The notes beneath the pieces were generated by a model. That model saw only the letters and a list, made by a program, of their open reading frames with translations. It did no database searches and had not been told where the DNA came from. This document shows positions 39,651-49,531 of a stretch of DNA of 64,000 nt, piece by piece (the stretch's first letter is position 1; each line of letters starts with the position of its first letter). The stretch is from contig JBAZRN010000004.1 in NCBI GenBank assembly GCA_041663325.1, positions 6,380 through 70,379 on the forward strand, given 5' to 3'. The position numbers and the translations under genes are program-made. The DNA comes from CAJBLF01 sp041663325 (lineage in GTDB: Bacteria > Patescibacteriota > Gracilibacteria > Absconditabacterales > Absconditicoccaceae).

Positions 39651-41138
39651 ATGACAAATGCAACTTTAGACAACATTCTCAAAGATGAGGTGAAAGTTGA
39701 AAACGGCACCTTAAACCAAACAGACAAAAATCTACTTAAAAATTTTGAGCAAACGAAGTTAAAAGCTGAACTTGATAAGGTCAAAATCGATGGCGCTGAC
39801 ATCAAGGACATCGTTAAGGCAATATGAACCAATGGCGAAAGTTTCTCTAATGGCGGTTGGGCGAGTACCTCACTAGAAACCAAGGGAGTAAAAGTAGGAG
39901 AAAAAACAATCAAAATCGGACAAAATTCAGAAGCTATGTTTCTTATCCAACTATTTTTACAAGCAAATGGACAAAAATTAACGCATTATGGAGCTGATGG
40001 TTGGTATGGATGAGAATCACAAGGTGCTGCATATAGATATTATATGGAACAAAAATGAGGATCTACAGATACAGGAACTGACACAGGAGCTAGAAATATA
40101 GATATCGGAGATAATATGGAAAGGCTTATCAAAACAACAATAGATAACTTAAGTTATGGTGATGTAAAAAGCCATATTACTCCTACAATGGAAAAGGCCT
40201 TCCTTTGGGCTGCGATCAAATTAGTCTTTAATAAGGACAAAAAACTTCAAAGTAAGACACCTGATTCTAGCGGTTATTATACTATTGATCAAACAAAGAA
40301 AACATTAACTATCCATATAGTAAACAATAATAAGAGCCTTCCATCCATTCAAGGCAAGGCATATGCGCTTGATTTAACTAAATTCGTAAACAAAAAATGA
40401 GAGGTTGATCCAGCAAAATATGTGCCAGAACTATATAAAGCTATAGATAAAATGTATAATGAGGAAGTATTGGGTGGTGATTTGTATCAAGAATCTGCAA
40501 ATATATCTCTTGCTTACAACGCAATTCTTACATCCAACGATACTCCTCTTATAAAATCAGAAAAAATTAATAAACTGATCGTAAAATTGAAAGCGCTCAA
40601 AACAAAAGCAGAATGATTAAAAGTAGCTGGTTGAACTACATATGATACATTTATTGGAGGTAGAACAGCAGAGATAAATGCTTATACAACCAAAAGCAAT
40701 GAATACATCAGACTATCTGCAACGCAGTCATTAACCAACCTCTATAAATGAAACACTACTAAAGAAGGAGATACTACATCAGCAAGAATCAACTTTTTAA
40801 AAACAGAATCTACAGAATTAAAGAGGTTGAAAAAGTTCATTACCGCATCCGCAAAAAGTTATGTATGACATGAAGCGGAATCTGCTAAGTTATTAAAAGC
40901 AATTAACGATAGATTAGATAAACTTCCACTAGAACAAGCGTATATCACGACCAAAAAAAGTGATTTAGAGGATATTGCTCAATTAAATAAAACACCAGAA
41001 GGAATTCTCAAAAGAGGCGCTGTAGCGCAATTCAAGGCAGAAATAAAACTTGATGCGCACAGAGAAGCATACACAAACTATCTATGAAGTGCGGCAGGTA
41101 GAGCAGAATTTATCAAGATATGCGGTGCTTATTTCTAA
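39651..41138 (+). CDS. Hypothetical 495-residue protein
   Basis: No signal peptide, transmembrane helix or known motif. N-terminal part has a small Gly/Trp-rich region (NGGWAST, GADGWYGGESQGAAYRYYM), resembling wall-associated or peptidase-like loops only loosely; the rest is helical and Lys/Thr-rich. C-terminus ends EFIKICGAYF. UGA-Gly present in many places, so it is native to this code. Its terminator directly follows. Unknown function. Confidence 0.6.
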
Positions 41139-41169
41139 ATCATATGGTTACAAATAATACAAACACACA

Positions 41170-41199
41170 AAAGCTGTTCACCTCTGGGCAGCTTTTTCT
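41170..41199 (+). terminator. Intrinsic terminator
   Basis: AAAGCTG, loop, CAGCTTT followed by TT; about 30 bases after the 495-residue gene. Confidence 0.8.
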
Positions 41200-41300
41200 T
41201 GTTCTTGTAATTTTACCCTAAATCCCTACAGAGGTATATGGAGATAATTCCAACATTATTCACTTTTCATTATTCATTTTTAATTAGTTTTTGTCGTGGT

Positions 41301-41840
41301 ATGAATTTAGAAAAGCTCTTTGGCAGCAAAACCAAGGTAGATATACTCAAATACCTCTTATTCAGGAGACAAGGAGTTTCTATGAGAGCGCTCGAAAGCG
41401 AAATCGAACGGACGTTTCCTGCAATCAAAAAACAAGTCGATTCATTATTAGAAGCTCAGGTAATAAATATCAATAAAGAAGGGCAATGACGGTCGATTAC
41501 TATCAAACCAGAATTCCATGAAAATATCAAAAACATATTTTATTTCTGACTCAAAAGCGATTTGATCAACCTTTTCACGACCTACGAGGTGATGATCGAT
41601 CAGTATTATTTTGGCAAAAAATTCAATATAGACCTAGAGATGGATCTTGTGGTTATTTATAAAAATTGTGAGAAACCACAAATAGATATGATCAAAGAAA
41701 ACATCAACGAAATCTTTAGAAAATATTTTATTGAGATTGTCTCCGTAGTATTTATGAACGTCGAAGAACGAAATAAACGTGATAGATTGGCAGATAGATT
41801 CGTCATTCAGATAAAAAAAAGTTTAATTTCAAAAAAATAA
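41301..41840 (+). CDS. Winged-helix regulator with nucleotidyltransferase-like C-terminus
   Basis: 179 residues. N-terminal winged helix: LFGSKTKVDILKYLLFRRQ, VSMRALESEIERTFPAIKKQVDSLLEAQVI (ArsR-like recognition helix), followed by a wing. The C-terminal half (NIDLEMDLVVIYKNCEKPQID) recalls the minimal nucleotidyltransferase fold seen fused to such helices. It probably binds DNA and regulates nearby genes, perhaps autogenously. A longer start at 41238 would add a repeat-like segment (CATTATTCACTTTTCATTAT), so I prefer ATG 41301. Confidence 0.6.
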
Positions 41841-41859
41841 TGCTAAGTTATATGGTTTT

Positions 41860-41950
41860 TTACCCCACCCCAACCCTCCCCACTACGTGGAGAGGGAGCA
41901 GTTATTAGACCCCTCTCTAAGAATTGGAGAGGGGGTAGGGGGTGGGGTAA
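41860..41950. repeat. GC-rich 90-bp element with terminal inverted repeats (MITE-like)
   Basis: Ends TTACCCCACCCC and GGGGTGGGGTAA are perfect 12-bp inverted repeats; inside, CTCCCC/GGAGAGGGAG and CCCCTCTCT/GGAGAGGGGG pair further. Base composition is far from the AT-rich surroundings. No coding capacity. Confidence 0.75.
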
Positions 41951-41989
41951 CAAATACATTCAAAATTTCAAATCCTAAAAACGACAAAT

Positions 41990-42757
41990 ATGTCTTTAGC
42001 ACCCGAAGTCATCGCAGAACAAGTCATGGGATATGCGGTTTGAGCAGCAGAGCTTATACCCACACTAACGCCGCCAAAACAGCCATATAGCGTAGCTATC
42101 CTTCCTCAATGACCGCATTATTATACCTGATTACTCCAAGCAGCTGGGTATCTTTTGCTTGATGGACAAAAAAAGAAACTGCTAGTGATTTCTAAACAGT
42201 CCGATGATAATAAAAACATTTTGGTGGATACAACGATATATGGACCTATGTTTTGACAGACTCGAGAAACGCCGATGCCGATTTTATCAAAAATCAGGAC
42301 GAGTATCGGAGCGTTATATTCCACGAAAGAACACAAGACAATATCAGACAATGTGCAGTTTCAACTACCGTTTTTTAGAATAATCACGGAAACGAAAGAA
42401 TTAGTCCATATTGGAATAGGTGAACGTGCTCCACAAATTCAGATGAAAAAATTATTAATCTGGATTCAAAAACATATCCAAGAGTATAATATTGTCTTAC
42501 TTACCAATATCGAACTCTCCCCATCTACGAAACGAAGCAAAGCGAAGTCCCGCAAGGCGGAATCAAAAAAGCACGAAGAACACGCCCAGATAGCAAAAAT
42601 CATTCAAACATATTCGTTATCTACTCCCTTGCTTACCTTGTTTCAAAAAATACTCAAATTCCAAAAAAGCGAGCCAGAAATAATCGCCTATGTAAACCCT
42701 GGTGACTTTAGTAAAAACTCATCATTGACAACGAGATATGTATGTGCTGTTTGATAA
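41990..42757 (+). CDS. MEMO family protein (AmmeMemoRadiSam B)
   Basis: 255 residues. Reads VAILPQGPHYYTGLLQAAGYLLL (family .v..pHagy...g), ILVDTTIYGPMFGQTRETPMP, and NVQFQLPFFRIITETKELVHIGIG. This is the MEMO1/AMMECR1-linked non-heme iron-like family whose bacterial members pair with AMMECR1 and radical-SAM proteins. Neither partner is visible here. A basic linker (STKWSKAKSRKAESKKHEEH) is encoded by a CGAAGCAAAGCGAAGTC stretch of intergenic character (42525-42570). Confidence 0.7.
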
Positions 42758-42937
42758 CTAATAGTGAAAAGTGAATAGTGAAAAGTGAAGGTATATATTT
42801 GATTTAAAAAAAATCCGACACTTTTAGTTTTTCACTTTTAGTTATTAGTTAAAAAAAGTTATTTCCCCTTGAAAAACCAATATACTTTAGTACAAAGATG
42901 TTACCAAACTTTTTTTTTATTGTTAAAAAAAAGGAAC

Positions 42938-43120
42938 ATGATGAAATTTATTTATGATAGTTTAGAAACTGTCAAAAAGCTAAAACATCCCACCAAAAAA
43001 GATTTTATCAATATTACGATTGCGATTTTTGTCGCGATTATAGTTGCAGGAGTCTACTTTATCGCTGCTGATACAGTGTTCTCTGGGATTTATAAACGAT
43101 TCTATAGTATTATGCAATAA
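42938..43120 (+). CDS. secE: Protein translocase subunit SecE
   Basis: 60 residues: a short amphipathic start (FIYDSLETVKKLKHPTKKDF), one transmembrane helix (INITIAIFVAIIVAGVYFIAADTVF) and a short tail. This is the minimal bacterial SecE, and its place before nusG confirms it. ATG 42938 or 42941 both possible; AAAGGAAC precedes, one of few Shine-Dalgarno-like sequences here. Confidence 0.9.
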   Translation: MMKFIYDSLETVKKLKHPTKKDFINITIAIFVAIIVAGVYFIAADTVFSGIYKRFYSIMQ

Positions 43121-43174
43121 TAACAAAATAACGAAAACACATCATTTAGTCGTTTTATCGTTTAATCGTTTCGT

Positions 43175-43759
43175 ATGCAAAAATCAGACGCAAATATCTG
43201 AGAAATCAAAAGACAGATAGAGGATAATGACTTCAAATGGTATGTGTTGAGTGTGGTTTCTGGACAAGAAGATATCGTGATAGAAAACCTGAGAGAGAGG
43301 ATGAAAAAGCAAGAACTCGAATCCACCGTAGAAGATTATATGTCGCCAATGATCAACGAATCTTCACTTAAGAAGTGAGAAAAAATTATCAAACAAAAAA
43401 AACTCTATCCTGGATATGTATTTGTAAAATCCAAAATGAATGATAAAATCTGGTACGTTATCAGAAATACCCCAGGTGTAAGATTGATTGTTGGAGCGGA
43501 AACACGTCCTATTCCATTGACGGAAGACGAATACACCAAGATCGTAGAACAGATCAAAAAATCACAAGAAAGATCAGAGCTCAAGATACCATTCAAAGAA
43601 GGTGACGTCGTTCTACTCAAAACAGGGGACTTCAAGTGAATGAAAGGTAGTGTCAGAAATATAGATGCAGAAAAGTGAACAGCAGTCGTAAATATAGAAA
43701 TGTTAGGAAGACTTACGCCGGTAGTGATTGATTTAGACAAGGTTGAACTCATGAGCTAA
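43175..43759 (+). CDS. nusG: Transcription termination/antitermination factor NusG
   Basis: 194 residues. KWYVLSVVSGQEDIVIENL (family .WYvv.t.sG.E..v...l), LYPGYVFVKSKM, VIRNTPGVRLIVG and the KOW segment FKEGDVVLLKTGDFKGMKGSV. Couples RNA polymerase to Rho or the ribosome. Three or four UGA glycines. The usual neighbour rplK is separated from it by one extra gene. Confidence 0.95.
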
Positions 43760-43839
43760 TCATATATACTTTACAGAACACAAAAAATAGTGAAAAACTA
43801 AAAATGAAAAGTGAAAAACGAATGAATTGTACCTATAGA

Positions 43840-43880
43840 CTATCGTAAACTACAATAGTTCATAAAAAAACAATTCCTAC
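43840..43880. repeat. CTATCGTAAACTACAATAG hairpin repeat, copy 3
   Basis: Followed by TTCATAAAAAAACAA as in copy 1. Surrounded by ACTATTCACTATT/AGTGAAAAGTGAA simple repeats that also flank memoB, rplK and rplA. Confidence 0.6.
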
Positions 43881-43961
43881 ACTATTCACTATTAACTATT
43901 CACTCTTCACTAATGTTGTGTTGCTTCTCTGTAAAAGTTTTTTACTTCCTGATGTCATGAT

Positions 43962-44654
43962 ATGTATACAAAAGAGCAAAAGATCTTGAGATTCTCAATG
44001 ATGTTACTCTTTTTAGCGCTCATGATCGTATATATCATCTGGTATCAAGTAAAAGGAAATGAGTTAAAAAAAATTGTGCAAACACAAAACTCATGATCTA
44101 CTATACAGATTGTGAGCGAAAGTTGAGATGTACTATCTAGTAATAATTCAGTCACAATCACAGCTGTTACATGAGGGATTACAACAACAGGCAGTACAAA
44201 CAAAACGTGAACGACAACAAACAAAACAGGAATCATCGTTTCTGTGCCAAAAATCACAACAGGAACAATGAAAAATAATACTGGTATCACTTTGCTTTCT
44301 GGAACAAGCATTTATTATGGACCGATAGCGATTATAGAAAAATTAGGAATAAAATATCAGTATGCATTGGCTGACGAAAAAGGGATATGGTATATCTATC
44401 TCGGTACGCCAAGTTATGACTTTGTTAGCATAGCAAGAGCGCTCAAAGGAAGCTTATACACATTGACTACAGAACAAGACCTCATCCAAAACCAATTATT
44501 TGGAAACAAAGTCGTTTTCATAAATCTTCCGGAATACAAAGACAAACAGGTGCTTATGCTTATCTATCTCAATGATGGTATATGGCTTGTACAGATGGAA
44601 TATTCATTATATCACAAATCAAAAGCATACCTCAAATCTTTATTTATTAATTAA
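43962..44654 (+). CDS. Hypothetical membrane-anchored protein inserted in the nusG-rplK cluster
   Basis: 230 residues. N-terminal transmembrane helix (LRFSMMLLFLALMIVYIIWY), a Thr/Asn/Gly-rich low-complexity stalk (TTTGSTNKTGTTTNKTG), then a beta-rich extracytoplasmic domain with LLSGTSIYYGPIAIIEKLGI and FGNKVVFINLPEYKDK. Possibly an envelope LytR-type or chaperone domain, but I see no decisive motif. It ends 7 bases before rplK, so it is co-transcribed with ribosomal genes, an unusual place for a membrane protein. Confidence 0.6.
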
Positions 44655-44661
44655 AACGACA

Positions 44662-45105
44662 ATGGCAGGAAAAATTACTAATATTCTCAATCTCGAAGTA
44701 CCAGCGGGGAAAGCGCAACCAGCGCCACCATTAGGACCTATGCTCGGAGCAAATGGGGTAAATATCGGGCAATTCATCAAAGAATTCAATGAGAAAACTA
44801 TGGATCTCATGAAACAATTTGGCGGAGCCGATGTCAAAGTAAAAGCTCAACTTACTATCTATGCAGATAGATCTTTTGATCTCAAAATCGGAAGTCCCGT
44901 AACCTCAAATTTGATCCTTTGGAAACTCAATCTCAAATCATGATCAGGAGAACCAAACAAAACCAAAATCTGAAAACTTACCAGGAAAGATCTCGAAGAG
45001 ATCGCTAACCTCAAAAAATGAGATATGAATACAGAAGACATCGAATCTATGATAAAATCTATCGCAGGGACAGCAAAAAATATGGGAATAGAAACTGAGA
45101 AATAA
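44662..45105 (+). CDS. rplK: 50S ribosomal protein L11
   Basis: 147 residues. LEVPAGKAQPAPPLGPMLGANGVNIGQF (the L11 signature), then SGSGEPNKTKIGKLTRKDLEEI and EDIESMIKSIAGTAKNMGI. Binds 23S rRNA at the factor-binding stalk base. UGA glycines appear in the middle, showing even ribosomal proteins use the reassigned codon. Confidence 0.97.
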
Positions 45106-45210
45106 AAAAAATTAGTGAAAAACGAAAAACTAATAGTGAAAAACGGTGGAATATATTTGATAAAAAGATACCAACACTATTCACTATTCACTATTCACTT
45201 TTCACTAACA

Positions 45211-45256
45211 TATGTGGGAGCCACGGCGAGCCAAGGGCGTTAATACCACTTTTAAC
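45211..45256 (+). promoter_or_regulatory. L1 autoregulatory site mimicking the 23S rRNA L1 stalk
   Basis: The gap before rplA contains GTGGGAGCC, GAGCC and TTAATACCACTTTTAA. Helices 76-78 of 23S rRNA, where L1 binds, have GGTGGGAGGC, GGAGCC and GAAATACCACCCTTTAA in the same order (from memory of E. coli 23S). L1 repressing its own mRNA by such mimicry is established in many bacteria. The site lies just before the rplA ATG. Confidence 0.7.
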
Positions 45257-45274
45257 TTATTTACAATTGAAAAA

Positions 45275-45949
45275 ATGGCAAAACATGGAAAGAAGTATCG
45301 CGAATCTGCAAAAGCAGTAGATTCTACAAAAGTGTATTCTCTTAGTGAAGCAGTAGCTTTACTCAAAAAGTCTGGATATACAAAATTTGATGGATCAGTA
45401 GAGATCGCTATCAAAACAAATGCAGACGCAAAGTACAATGACCAGATGATGAGAGGGACAACTATTCTTCCTCATGGGACAGGAAAAAGCAAAAGAATTG
45501 CAGTATTCACAGCAGATGAAGCTGAAGCAAAAAAAGCTTGAGCAGATGTAGTAGGTACAGAAAGTTTGCTTGCTGACATCAAAGCAGGAAAGTTTGATTT
45601 TGATGTATTGCTTACCACTCCTGAACATATCAGAGATCTTGCTCCCGTAGCTAAACAGCTTGGACCAAAAGGGCTTATGCCATCTCCAAAAGCTGGAACC
45701 GTAGTCGCAAATATACCACAGGCTGTAGCAGAATTTAAAAAAGGAAAGATGGAATTCAAACTTGATAAAACAGGAAATATCAATGCTGCAGTAGGTAGAA
45801 TATCATTCACTGAAACACAAATCGAGGAAAACATCAAAGCGTTCCTCAAAGCTTTGGAAGACAACAAACCTACCGGAGTAAAAGGAAAACTCATCAAAAA
45901 AATATTCATCGCCCCTACTATGGGTCCTGGTATACAGATAGAAGCTTAA
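45275..45949 (+). CDS. rplA: 50S ribosomal protein L1
   Basis: 224 residues. AKHGKKYRESAKAVD start, GTTILPHGTGKSKRIAVF, GADVVG (first Gly UGA), LLTTPEHIRDLAPVAKQLGPKGLMPSPKAGTV (the L1 signature) and IAPTMGPGIQIE. Normal length. Binds the mobile stalk of 23S rRNA near the E site. Terminator follows. Confidence 0.97.
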
Positions 45950-45967
45950 TAATCATTACATACAAAA

Positions 45968-45997
45968 AAATCCTCTCCTACTACAAGAGGATTTTTT
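45968..45997 (+). terminator. Intrinsic terminator of the rplK-rplA unit
   Basis: AAATCCTCT, loop, AGAGGATTTTTT. Confidence 0.9.
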
Positions 45998-46021
45998 ATA
46001 TATGCTAAAAAAACACAAGTA

Positions 46022-46049
46022 TTGACTTATATAAGTAAATATATATAAG
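46022..46049 (+). promoter_or_regulatory. Promoter
   Basis: TTGACT, 16 bases, TATAAG; expected start near 46056. Confidence 0.65.
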
Positions 46050-46089
46050 AATAAAAACAAAAAGAAATTAACATTAAAAAATAAATAAA

Positions 46090-46710
46090 ATGAAAAAATT
46101 TAAATACAAAAAGGAAGATATTTTATCTTCTTGGTCAGAATCACAGATAGCTCTCATTCATTTTGCAAAATCGCTCACCCAAAACGTTGAAATAATAAAG
46201 GATTGGATTCTTGCTGTTGAAGAAGGCAACTACAGAATTCCTGAGTGTAGCATTGAATTCCGTAATGAAAGAGGTATTGCAAAGAGAGAGTTTATTGAAA
46301 AAACTAATACACATGCTCTGTATTTTGCTGACAAGTATGGTGATAGACTGACAAAAGTCTCTGCAGATTTAGATATTTTCTCCAAAAAATATCTAAGTAA
46401 ATGGAATGGGTATTTGCCTGAGATAGATCTTTCACAGATGCCCAAAGAATGGGCTAGTTCTGCATCTACCGCTCAAATTCTCTATCCGTATATCAAACAA
46501 TACGGAGATGAATTAAAAAAAATTTTACTGATACGACTCAATTTACATCTAACTCATGATGAAACTTTCGTTAGTTTCTATTATGAGGAATTGAATATGC
46601 TTCTTGCAGATAATACTATAACATTGGATGAGATTAAAAACAATCCTTGGAAGAATTATGATAATGGTTCTGGGTATAGTCTTGATAAGATGTTTGATGC
46701 TTTGAAGTAG
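46090..46710 (+). CDS. Hypothetical protein without UGA-Gly codons
   Basis: 206 residues, soluble, helical with aromatic-rich stretches (SEFRNERG, DIFSKKYLSKWNGYLPEID). All seven or eight glycines use GGN, no UGA, whereas neighbours use UGA for a large share. Own promoter and terminator. No known family. Either a recent arrival from a standard-code donor or a gene under strong codon constraint. Confidence 0.65.
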   Translation: MKKFKYKKEDILSSWSESQIALIHFAKSLTQNVEIIKDWILAVEEGNYRIPECSIEFRNERGIAKREFIEKTNTHALYFADKYGDRLTKVSADLDIFSKKYLSKWNGYLPEIDLSQMPKEWASSASTAQILYPYIKQYGDELKKILLIRLNLHLTHDETFVSFYYEELNMLLADNTITLDEIKNNPWKNYDNGSGYSLDKMFDALK

Positions 46711-46731
46711 AATTTATAATTTTATACTTAC

Positions 46732-46801
46732 AATCTCCTCGGTTTACCTTGGGGATTTTTTAAAAAAAGCAGACAAGCTTTTATGCAAGTCTGTTTTTTT
46801 T
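46732..46801 (+). terminator. Two intrinsic terminators in tandem
   Basis: First AATCTCCTCGG/CCTTGGGGATT with T-run; second AGCAGAC...GTCTG with seven T. The second recurs nearly unchanged at 47664-47699. Confidence 0.8.
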
Positions 46802-46859
46802 GTATAGACAGAATTTAGCTATTTTTTGGATTCCGAAGCAAAATTTAGGTGAACCGTAT

Positions 46860-46887
46860 TTGACAAATAAAGATAAATATTTATAAT
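46860..46887 (+). promoter_or_regulatory. Promoter
   Basis: TTGACA, 16 bases, TATAAT, both perfect; start near 46894. Confidence 0.85.
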
Positions 46888-46944
46888 TAAATATTAATGT
46901 ACAAAAATATAATCCATATTATTTTATTTACTAATAAAATTCAA

Positions 46945-47607
46945 ATGATTGATAAAAAAAAATTAGTTATATCCAAAGATATTCATAAAATCACAACTGC
47001 ACTGCAAAGTACTCTTAATGCTATTGATGCCAATAAAAAAAAAGAAATAATTGAAACCATGCTTTTTGATGATAAAACAATGTTTACTAATGAAGCTAGT
47101 CCAGTAATGGAAAAAATAGAAAAAAAAGTTGATATTGAAAAGGTGTGGCTGGAAGAATTTAAACACTTAGATACTGCATATAATGAATGAAATACTTCAT
47201 ATATAGAACAAAATGTTAATAAGGAGGTAGATGGATTGGTAGATATGTTGGAAACAAGAACAAAAAGATCAGATTTTTTACCATATATCGTAAATATACG
47301 AAAGAAAAGTAGATTATCAGACAATTATAAAAAACATATCATTTCAATCTTAAAATCTTTCAAAGAAAGATTGCAATCAGATTCGGTTTTAGCTGACAAC
47401 TATATCAGGGCAATATCACGTGATTGAGTATTGATAGATCATATATTATGAAAGGGATATCAGATACTATACGGAGAAATTTTAGACAAGAAACTAAATG
47501 AGATTAGAGAATGAGAACATCCTAGAATGGTGATTTCTCAAGATGTTGCATGATTAGAGTTGCAATATATTATAGATGTTATGGAGAGATCTACTAAAAT
47601 TATATAA
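46945..47607 (+). CDS. Hypothetical helical protein
   Basis: 220 residues, all-helical and charged (IDKKKLVISKDIHKITTAL, YKKHIISILKSFKERLQ, EIREGEHPRMVISQDV). The start at ATG 46945 leaves a 50-base leader; an earlier ATG at 46897 would sit only 3 bases after the transcription start. No recognised family or membrane segment. Confidence 0.55.
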
Positions 47608-47663
47608 ATTAAATTTGAAAAATAAAGAATTCCGAGCATAATCAATTCGATTATAAATCATAA

Positions 47664-47699
47664 AAAAGCAGACAAGCAATCACGCAAGTCTGTTTTTTC
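47664..47699 (+). terminator. Intrinsic terminator, repeat of the one at 46768
   Basis: AAAAGCAGAC, loop, GTCTGTTTTTT. Confidence 0.85.
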
Positions 47700-47714
47700 T
47701 ATATAACTAAATAG

Positions 47715-47748
47715 TACTTTGAGCTTTAGGCTTTAAGCTTATAGCTTC
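47715..47748. repeat. AGCTTTAGGCTTTAAGCTT repeat
   Basis: Lies at the 3' edge of ftsX and enters its last codons (LNKKL stop). Member of the dispersed AGCTTTAAGC family. Confidence 0.6.
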
Positions 47749-48719
47749 TTATTCAGCGCACGTGCAAAGAAATATGAGAATCCGAATCCTACTCATGCTA
47801 CGACTATGATTTCTGCTAGGAAAATACCTATAATCAACGCTACATTACTAAACACGCTCCAAAGTGTCACATTGAAAAGGCTATATATATAGTAGTTGAT
47901 AGTGATTCAACTGATAAGCAACAAAGCCAAACAGATAAGGAAAGAAAATCAGAGGACATTCACCGTTAACGCTACAAATCATTGCATAATCTGGCTGTAA
48001 GTCGCTCATAATATTTTTTTGACTTCAAGTTCTCTATGAAAAGTATGGAAAATATTTTTGAGCAAAAATCATAAGAATGAGAGGATAATAGCAAATAAGA
48101 TAGCGATGATAACATAAGAAAGTCACACGACAAAGTTACTTAAATTGATAATGGTAAGAACTCTGTTTTCTTGTTGTTTAAGGGTTGATCATGCATCTAT
48201 ATCTTTGGTGTTGAGGATAATATCCTTGTTTTCGAGAATGATCGTTTTGAGTGACTCATATTTACTATCACTATCAAACATAACATACAAAGTAGCTGGC
48301 AAGGGATTATCTATACCAAATTTTTGAAAATTGCTGACCACATCAGGGATTTTTTTCTCCAAGAACGCTAATGCGTCGTCTTTGGATGAAAACATTACCT
48401 TGAGTCCTTTACTTTCCAGCTCATCTTTAAGGGTTATTACTTTTTTATAGATTTCATTGGTTTGAGTCGTATCTTCTTTGATATAGAAATACATACCAAG
48501 TCTATCTTTGAGCTGTCCCGTGAATTGATTAGCATACAAAGATACTCACAAAAATATGTTTAAAAGAAACAATAAGAATCAAATAAAAATACTCACTCAG
48601 AAGATATGTGTCCAGGAAGTTTTGAGGAGTGACGCGATATCATGTTTGAAGATTTTTGACAGTGAACTTTTGAGCATTTTATTAAGAGGAAGATAATAAA
48701 TGACTTTGATTAGCTTCAT
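47739..48719 (-). CDS. ftsX: Cell division ABC permease FtsX
   Basis: 326 residues. Helix 1 (THIFGVSIFIGFLLFLLNIFLG), extracellular domain with KDRLGMYFYIKED, VMFSSKDDALAFLEKKIPD and DNPLPATLYVMF (FtsX hallmark NPLP), then three helices (FVVGLSYVIIAILFAIIL etc.). With FtsE it activates wall hydrolases at the division septum. ftsE is not adjacent; the SLT transglycosylase and NlpC-type enzymes elsewhere could be targets. Confidence 0.9.
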
Positions 48720-48760
48720 AATTAGCTTTAAGCTTCAGGCTTTCTGCTTTGGGCTAAAAG
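48720..48760. repeat. TTTAAGCTTCAGGCTTTCTGC repeat between ftsX and the TPR gene
   Basis: AGCTTTAAGC family member filling the whole gap. Confidence 0.6.
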
Positions 48761-48761
48761 T

Positions 48762-49382
48762 TTATTTCTTAAACATATGTTGGGTGGTAATAAATTTCTC
48801 GAATAAAGAGATCTTCTGATCATAGAAATCCATACCTTTATCAATAGTCTGTAATTTTTCACGATGTTTATAAAAATATTTGATCATGTCTTTTGCTTTT
48901 TTATATTTATGTTCGAGGATATAGAGCTCAATAAGATTATAAATGACTTCTGCGTCATTTCCGTTGACATGAAACGCATCCTTGATGAAATGAAGTCACT
49001 TTTCTCTATTGCCATATCGATATTCACAGAGTCCGTAGCATCTAAGGATCTCATGATTTTCTGCTTTGGTAAGTTCTAGTGCTTGCTGAAGATACTTTTT
49101 TGCTTCCATTCGATGATTCTTTTCCATTTCAAGCACTCATTTGATATAGAGACCAAGCGGATCAGTATTGTTTTTTCTCGCATTCAAAAAATCTATCGCT
49201 TTAGTAGCTTTACTGATTTCACCTTTTCTATATTGGATGTCAGTTACTTGCAAAAGCGCATCCTCATTATTAGGATCCTTAAAAAGGATGGTGTTTACTT
49301 TTTTGATAGCTTCGTCAAATTTTCATAACTCTTTGAGTTCTTCTATCTCATTGATAAGAGAATCAGGGATATACGTAGGCAT
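48762..49382 (-). CDS. TPR repeat protein
   Basis: 206 residues: KELGKFDEAIKKVNTILFKDPNNEDALLQVTDIQYRKGEISKATKAI and GVLEMEKNHWMEAKKYLQQALELTKAENHEILRCYGLCEYWYGNREKGL are two to four TPRs. The Trp in CEYWYG is CGA. Cytoplasmic scaffold, no signal peptide. Co-directional with ftsX downstream; may belong to the same transcript. Confidence 0.8.
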
Positions 49383-49531
49383 ACTATCAAATCATGAAAT
49401 AAATAGCTTGATACTCAAGTGTACTCAAGAAAGTGCCTATTTTCAAATTTTCTTAGCGTAATGAAAGTATTCAGATTTACATTTGTAGAAATAATGGCAT
49501 AATTATGCAGATTTCAAGAAAAAACGAAAAA

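Noticed and set aside
46897..46944. Earlier start for the 46945 gene
   Set aside because: It would begin three bases after the predicted transcription start and adds a hydrophobic stretch not otherwise expected; still possible.
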